A program made the translations under genes and the position numbers. Below, piece by piece: positions 12,711-15,225 of a stretch of 15,225 nt of DNA. The notes below the pieces were generated by a model, which had not been told where the DNA came from, ran no database searches, and worked only from the letters and a program-made list of their open reading frames with translations. This stretch comes from CAMYLY01 sp039587215 (GTDB lineage: Bacteria; Gemmatimonadota; Gemmatimonadetes; Gemmatimonadales; GWC2-71-9): the NCBI GenBank assembly GCA_039587215.1, contig JBDHIW010000037.1, positions 1-15,225 of the forward strand. Reading direction: 5' to 3'. How positions within the stretch are numbered: the first letter of the stretch is position 1; every line of letters starts with the position of its first letter.

Positions 12711-15225
12711 TCAGCGGTCGTCGAGCGCACGCATCACCGCGTTCGCGATCGTGCGGCGCACCCGGAAGATGGCCGAGTTGTCGCGCGTCGGGTGCACGCG
12801 GTTGGTGAGGAGGACGACGAACGCATCGCGCTCGGGGTCGACCCAGATACTCGTCCCGGTGAATCCCGTGTGCCCGAACCCGCTCGGCGAGATGAGGCTG
12901 CCGGAGGATCCGGAACCGGAAAGGGATGGCGTGTCCCAGCCAAGGGCGCGCGTCGAGCCGTCTGGGCCCGGCTGGCGGCGGGTGAACTCCCGCACGACGC
13001 CCGCGGGCAGGGAAACCGATGCGTCGGGCGCGAGGCGTCCGTGGTAGGCATCCAGGAGCCATCCGAGGAAGCGTGCGAGGTCGGGGGCGGTGGCGAAGAG
13101 GCCCGCGTGCCCGGACACGCCGCCGAGGAACGCCGCGTTCTCGTCATGGACCTCGCCGTGCACCACCCGCTCGCGCCATGGGTCCAACTCGGTTGGGGCG
13201 ATCCGCGGCTTCCATTCGGCCGGTGGCCGGAATCGGGTGGCGCGCATCTCGAGCGGGGTGAAGAGGCGTTCGGCCAGCAACGCATCGAGGGGCTGACCGG
13301 CCACGCGCTCGATGAGCTGCGCCAGTGCGATCGCGCCGAGGTCGGAGTACGCGTAGCGCGTGCCGGGCGGCGAGGCGAGCGGTTCCGCCAGCACCATGGC
13401 GAGGGCGCTGTCCGGAGAGGACGCTTCGCGGTAGAGCGGTCGCCACGGCGCGAGCCCGGACGTGTGCGTGAGCAGATCGCGCACCCGCACGGTGGCCTTG
13501 CCGTTGTCGCCGAACGCGGGGAGATAGGCGGCGACCGGCCGGTCCAGGTCGAGCACCCCGTCCGCAACCAACAGCATCGCCGCGGTGGTGAGTCCCACCA
13601 CCTTGGTCAGGCTCGCCAGGTCGTAGACGGTGGCCGTGTCGACCGGGCGGTCGTCCGTGGTGCCGTAGACGCCCACGGCTGCCGTGTGGATCGGGCGACC
13701 GGCGTGTCCGACCCAGAGCACCCCCCCGGGGAACGCGCCCGCTGCGACCTCCGCCTCGAGGTAACGGTCGATGTCGGCGAACGTGCGCAGGTCGTCTGGG
13801 TCCTGCGCGGTACCGTCGCTCGGGTCACCAGGGCCGATTACGACGCCGCCGCCCAGAGGGAATCCGCTGGGAAGCGCGATGGGGAGCTTTCCGGTGATCG
13901 GGGCTCCCCCGGCCAGCGCGCGCGCGACCGCAAGTTCGCTTGCGCGAATGTCGCTCCAGCCAAGAAGGTATCCGCCGTCGAAGTCGCCGATCTGCGACAG
14001 CAGATACGGGCTACCGAGGGACACGAGGATCGTCGGGCGGCGCGCGTCGGTCTCGCGAATCAACGCGGCGACCGGGTCCGGGAGATCCAGGTGTCCCCGA
14101 CCGGAGACGACCCGAACGCTCGTCAGGAACAGCACGCGATCGTGCCGGTCGATCGTCGTGCGGGCGGAGTCGTAGGACGCGGAGCCCGACGCGGGGTACA
14201 ACCGAAAGACGCTGAGCGTGTCACCCAGCTCGCGGAGCTCCCGTGTGAGACTGTTGCCCGCGCCGAGATTGTTGGCGTCGGCATACACGATCACGGCCGT
14301 GCGACCGCGGCGCGCTCTGTAGTCGGCGGTCGGCCCCGCCCGTACCAACGTCAGGGCCCGACGCGCGATGTCTTCGGCGGACGCGCGGAAGCTCCGGTGC
14401 CCGACGACGTCGGGGACGCGGTCGAGGGGCACCGTTCGGCGGTCGAAGAGTCCCACGTCCCGTTTGAGGGTCAGCACGCGCCGAACGGATCGGTCGAGGC
14501 GCGACTCCGCGATGCGGCCCGACGCTACGGCGGCGACGACCGCGTCGACGGCCTCCGTGAGGTGAGACGGCATGAGAAGCATGTCGCTTCCGGCGAGCAG
14601 CGCCCGCACGGCGGTCTCGCCCGCGCCAAACCGCCGTACCAGCGCACCCATGTCGAGGGCGTCGGTGACAACCAGTCCCTCGAAGGCGAGCGAATCCCGG
14701 AGCACGTCCGACATGATCGCAGCCGAGAACGTGGCGGGGGTGTCGTCCGGATCGCTGAGGCACGGCAGTGCCAGGTGCGCCGTCATCACTGCGGTCACGC
14801 CGGCCTCGACCGCCGCCCGGAAGGGCACCAGCTCCAGTGTGTCGAGCGCGGCCCAGCACCCGCGCACCACCGGCAGATCGACGTGCGAGTCCACGTCGGT
14901 ATCGCCGTGACCGGGAAAATGCTTCACCGTGGTCCGGAGCCCGTGGTCTCGCGCGCCGTGCACGTACGCGCGCACGAAGGCCGCCGTCCGCTGGGGATCT
15001 TCGCCGAACGCGCGGGTGTTGATGATCGGATTGTTGGGGTTGTTGTTGATGTCGGCGACCGGTGAGAAGGTCAGGTGAATCCCGACCGCGCGCGCCTCCA
15101 GCGCCGTGACGCGCCCCAGTTCGTAGGCGTCCCGGGCACGGTCGGCCGCGCCGAGGCCCATCGGCGGGGGGAAGGCGGTCCCGCCCACCAGTCGCATCCC
15201 CGTGCCCCATTCGAGATCGGCGGCG
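12711..15225 (-). CDS. nagZ: NagZ-type GH3 beta-N-acetylglucosaminidase fused to a beta-lactamase-fold (AmiE-like) domain, 5' end outside the window
   Basis: Predicted two-enzyme protein acting on peptidoglycan fragments. The frame is open to the window edge: residues AADLEWGTG precede the first visible Met at 15197 and continue the GH3 fold, so the true start and any signal peptide lie outside. Numbering from that Met, the GH3 barrel holds KHFPGHGDTDVDSH (92-105), the NagZ-specific loop carrying the His/Asp acid-base pair, and nucleophile Asp179 in VVTDALDMGAL. Residues about 283-450 look like a GH3 C-terminal alpha/beta domain. The C-terminal part (about 475-828) is a serine beta-lactamase/PBP-like domain with SLTK (Ser529-Lys532), Tyr617-Ser-Asp, SGHAGLFAT (695-703) and a terminal HTG (776-778). 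In B. subtilis, NagZ and the beta-lactamase-fold amidase AmiE are separate neighbours; here they are joined. Amidase activity is inferred; an esterase or carboxypeptidase is the alternative. Confidence 0.92.
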   Translation of the reverse strand, partial: AADLEWGTGMRLVGGTAFPPPMGLGAADRARDAYELGRVTALEARAVGIHLTFSPVADINNNPNNPIINTRAFGEDPQRTAAFVRAYVHGARDHGLRTTVKHFPGHGDTDVDSHVDLPVVRGCWAALDTLELVPFRAAVEAGVTAVMTAHLALPCLSDPDDTPATFSAAIMSDVLRDSLAFEGLVVTDALDMGALVRRFGAGETAVRALLAGSDMLLMPSHLTEAVDAVVAAVASGRIAESRLDRSVRRVLTLKRDVGLFDRRTVPLDRVPDVVGHRSFRASAEDIARRALTLVRAGPTADYRARRGRTAVIVYADANNLGAGNSLTRELRELGDTLSVFRLYPASGSASYDSARTTIDRHDRVLFLTSVRVVSGRGHLDLPDPVAALIRETDARRPTILVSLGSPYLLSQIGDFDGGYLLGWSDIRASELAVARALAGGAPITGKLPIALPSGFPLGGGVVIGPGDPSDGTAQDPDDLRTFADIDRYLEAEVAAGAFPGGVLWVGHAGRPIHTAAVGVYGTTDDRPVDTATVYDLASLTKVVGLTTAAMLLVADGVLDLDRPVAAYLPAFGDNGKATVRVRDLLTHTSGLAPWRPLYREASSPDSALAMVLAEPLASPPGTRYAYSDLGAIALAQLIERVAGQPLDALLAERLFTPLEMRATRFRPPAEWKPRIAPTELDPWRERVVHGEVHDENAAFLGGVSGHAGLFATAPDLARFLGWLLDAYHGRLAPDASVSLPAGVVREFTRRQPGPDGSTRALGWDTPSLSGSGSSGSLISPSGFGHTGFTGTSIWVDPERDAFVVLLTNRVHPTRDNSAIFRVRRTIANAVMRALDDR

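Noticed and set aside
12699..15065. A 788-codon open frame on the plus strand opposite the NagZ fusion gene
   Set aside because: It is a high-GC shadow: the minus strand encodes a protein with intact GH3 and beta-lactamase motifs across the same bases, and the plus-strand product is Arg/Gly/Val-rich with no recognisable domain.
1..15225. CRISPR arrays, tRNA or rRNA genes, insertion sequences, attachment sites
   Set aside because: No regularly spaced repeats, cloverleaf-like sequence, transposase or integrase gene, or terminal inverted repeats were seen on either strand.

Overview
This is a GC-rich bacterial chromosomal segment with tightly packed genes. The short, proline-poor TonB followed by ExbB and two ExbD paralogues, the NagZ/beta-lactamase-fold fusion and the base composition all fit Gemmatimonadota or a neighbouring phylum. 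That placement is an inference from style, not a marker-gene assignment. I see no phage, transposon, CRISPR or RNA gene. The window is ordinary chromosome with several unusual arrangements.

Layout. (1) Positions 1-1394 form a small oxidative-stress block. It holds the N-terminus of an exported protein (minus), a Mn-type superoxide dismutase (minus) and a divergently transcribed C-x4-C peroxiredoxin (plus). The sodA/prx intergenic region carries a dyad over the likely sodA -35 region. (2) Positions 1444-5174 (plus) encode three signalling proteins. A soluble GAF-PAS histidine kinase overlaps an OmpR-family response regulator by 4 nt, and a membrane-bound HAMP histidine kinase follows 3 nt later: two dissimilar kinases around one regulator. 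(3) Positions 5175-7833 (plus) hold an energy-transduction operon, tonB-exbB-exbD-exbD. It has a good promoter, an upstream tandem direct repeat of the kind OmpR/PhoB-type regulators bind, and a strong hairpin after the last gene. (4) Positions 7916-9856 (plus) encode an NhaC-type antiporter with a signal peptide and an extra extracytoplasmic domain. It ends 6 bp from the convergent gene. (5) Positions 9863-15225 (minus) hold a peptidoglycan-sugar salvage neighbourhood: a GH3 NagZ-type glucosaminidase fused to a beta-lactamase-fold (AmiE-like) domain, an ErpA-type Fe-S carrier, an SSS-family sodium symporter, and a BadF/NAGK-family sugar kinase translationally coupled to the symporter (GTGA overlap).

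How the genes may work together. The two-component trio may control the TonB-Exb system just downstream, which energises outer-membrane transport. The NagZ fusion could remove GlcNAc, and possibly the peptide, from wall fragments. The symporter could then import the freed amino sugar and the kinase could phosphorylate it, a PTS-independent counterpart of the Bacillus subtilis nagZ-amiE-murP set. The erpA gene within this cluster has its own promoter and an intrinsic terminator, so it is probably a separate transcript. That terminator sits directly against the symporter start codon, which is the most curious regulatory feature seen here.

There is no gene-free stretch longer than about 150 bases. 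The long opposite-strand reading frames are high-GC shadows of the genes listed.
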